Source: Bacteroidota bacterium (lineage in GTDB: Bacteria; Bacteroidota; Ignavibacteria; Kryptoniales; JAKASW01). Taken from it: a DNA stretch of 42,031 bases. Below, piece by piece: positions 41,679 to 42,031 of this stretch. A model generated the notes under the pieces. It made no database searches. It saw only the letters and a program-made list of their open reading frames with translations, and was not told the origin of the DNA. The stretch spans positions 1 to 42,031 of the forward strand of contig JAKASW010000004.1 of assembly GCA_021818875.1 (NCBI GenBank), given 5' to 3'. Position numbers and translations under genes: made by a program. How positions within the stretch are numbered: position 1 is the stretch's first letter; every line of letters starts with the position of its first letter.

Positions 41679-42031
41679 TCAGAAAGACAGATTTAAACTT
41701 ACCCCGACTCCATCATTTAGCATTACCGGTTGGAGTACAAGCTGGGTCGGTCTATGAGATAAGCCTGACTGCAGATTGTAAGTGAACGGATGGGAAGCAA
41801 TTTCCCCGAATGTGTAACCGAGAAAAACCCCGAGTGGAATATCGCTCCACCAGTGATAACCATAAGCGTCCAGGCTCATCGAAACTGCTCCTACCATTAC
41901 GTAGCTGAAGGGCCTAAACCAGGTCAGTTCCGGGTAGTTTTCTGCTATTACGGTCAGCACAGCTGTAACTGTGGTGATGTGTCCGGAAGGAAAGGCGTCG
42001 TACTGCGGCACGTGTATCGTGTATGCAATCG
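41679..42031 (-). CDS. PAP2-family phosphatase, C-terminal part (cut by window edge)
   Basis: The frame is open to the last base of the window, so the N-terminus is missing. The phosphatase motifs are FPSGHITTVTAVLTV and DAYGYHWWSDIPLGVFLGY, matching the P-S-G-H and S-x-x-x-H-x-x-x-D motifs of PAP2 acid phosphatases that act on undecaprenyl or phosphatidyl phosphates. The first motif would lie beyond the edge. A GTG near 42011 is not a real start, since coding continues upstream (IAYTIHVPQYDA). Confidence 0.88.
   Translation of the reverse strand, partial: IAYTIHVPQYDAFPSGHITTVTAVLTVIAENYPELTWFRPFSYVMVGAVSMSLDAYGYHWWSDIPLGVFLGYTFGEIASHPFTYNLQSGLSHRPTQLVLQPVMLNDGVGVSLNLSF

Noticed and set aside
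1-42031. CRISPR array
   Set aside because: No regularly spaced direct repeats of 24-40 bases were seen; the repeats found are irregular and in intergenic gaps.

Overview
The window comes from a Bacteroidota-related bacterium, most likely of the Ignavibacteria/Chlorobi side of the FCB group. The clearest evidence is a secreted beta-propeller protein (11076-12416) that ends in a type-A type IX secretion sorting domain with the NYPNPFNP motif. DUF2723 and exported S9, S10, M3 and M28 peptidases fit this. The assignment is inferred from protein style only.

Layout. Positions 1-12416 hold a broken squalene/phytoene synthase gene, a short-chain dehydrogenase, an MFS carrier and three exported peptidases (M3, S9A prolyl oligopeptidase, M28), then the T9SS-sorted propeller protein and a strong bidirectional terminator (12440-12474). 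From 24698 down to 12538 all genes lie on the minus strand in one tight run. It starts with a B. subtilis yhbD-yhbE-yhbF-like cassette (MerR-like regulator plus two bactofilin-like proteins), behind a textbook promoter whose spacer is a 19-bp palindrome. Three methyltransferase genes follow (one carrying an in-frame stop), then a membrane protein coupled to a winged-helix regulator, an HMA-like small protein, and a six-gene export block: membrane-fusion adaptor, MacB-type ATPase, two FtsX-type permeases, and a DrrA/DrrB-type ATPase and permease. Three gaps in the export block carry a dispersed low-complexity repeat.

Positions 24954-29195 are a gene graveyard around a small metal-type cassette. 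A decayed PAS-kinase copy is followed by an ArsR regulator (with promoter and palindrome), a His-rich NifX-family protein and a short Gly/Arg-rich DUF5320-like protein. Next come a pyruvoyl-dependent arginine decarboxylase broken by two frameshifts and a stop, a hotdog thioesterase, an unknown protein and an N-terminal fragment of an IS110-family transposase. Positions 29196-34304 are a three-gene signalling operon: PAS histidine kinase, Rcp1-like response regulator, REC-4xPAS-kinase-REC hybrid.

Positions 34353-42031 hold a DUF5678-like protein, a possible secreted protein, a large DUF2723 membrane protein, a signal-peptide-only mini-ORF, tRNA-Leu(CAA), a decayed tyrosine recombinase next to that tRNA, an S10 carboxypeptidase, a methyltransferase and a PAP2 phosphatase cut by the window edge.

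The window is unusually rich in broken genes. Four (PAS kinase, arginine decarboxylase, recombinase, transposase) have several lesions or large losses and look truly decayed. Two (squalene synthase, methyltransferase) have a single in-frame stop and could be recent mutations or sequence errors.
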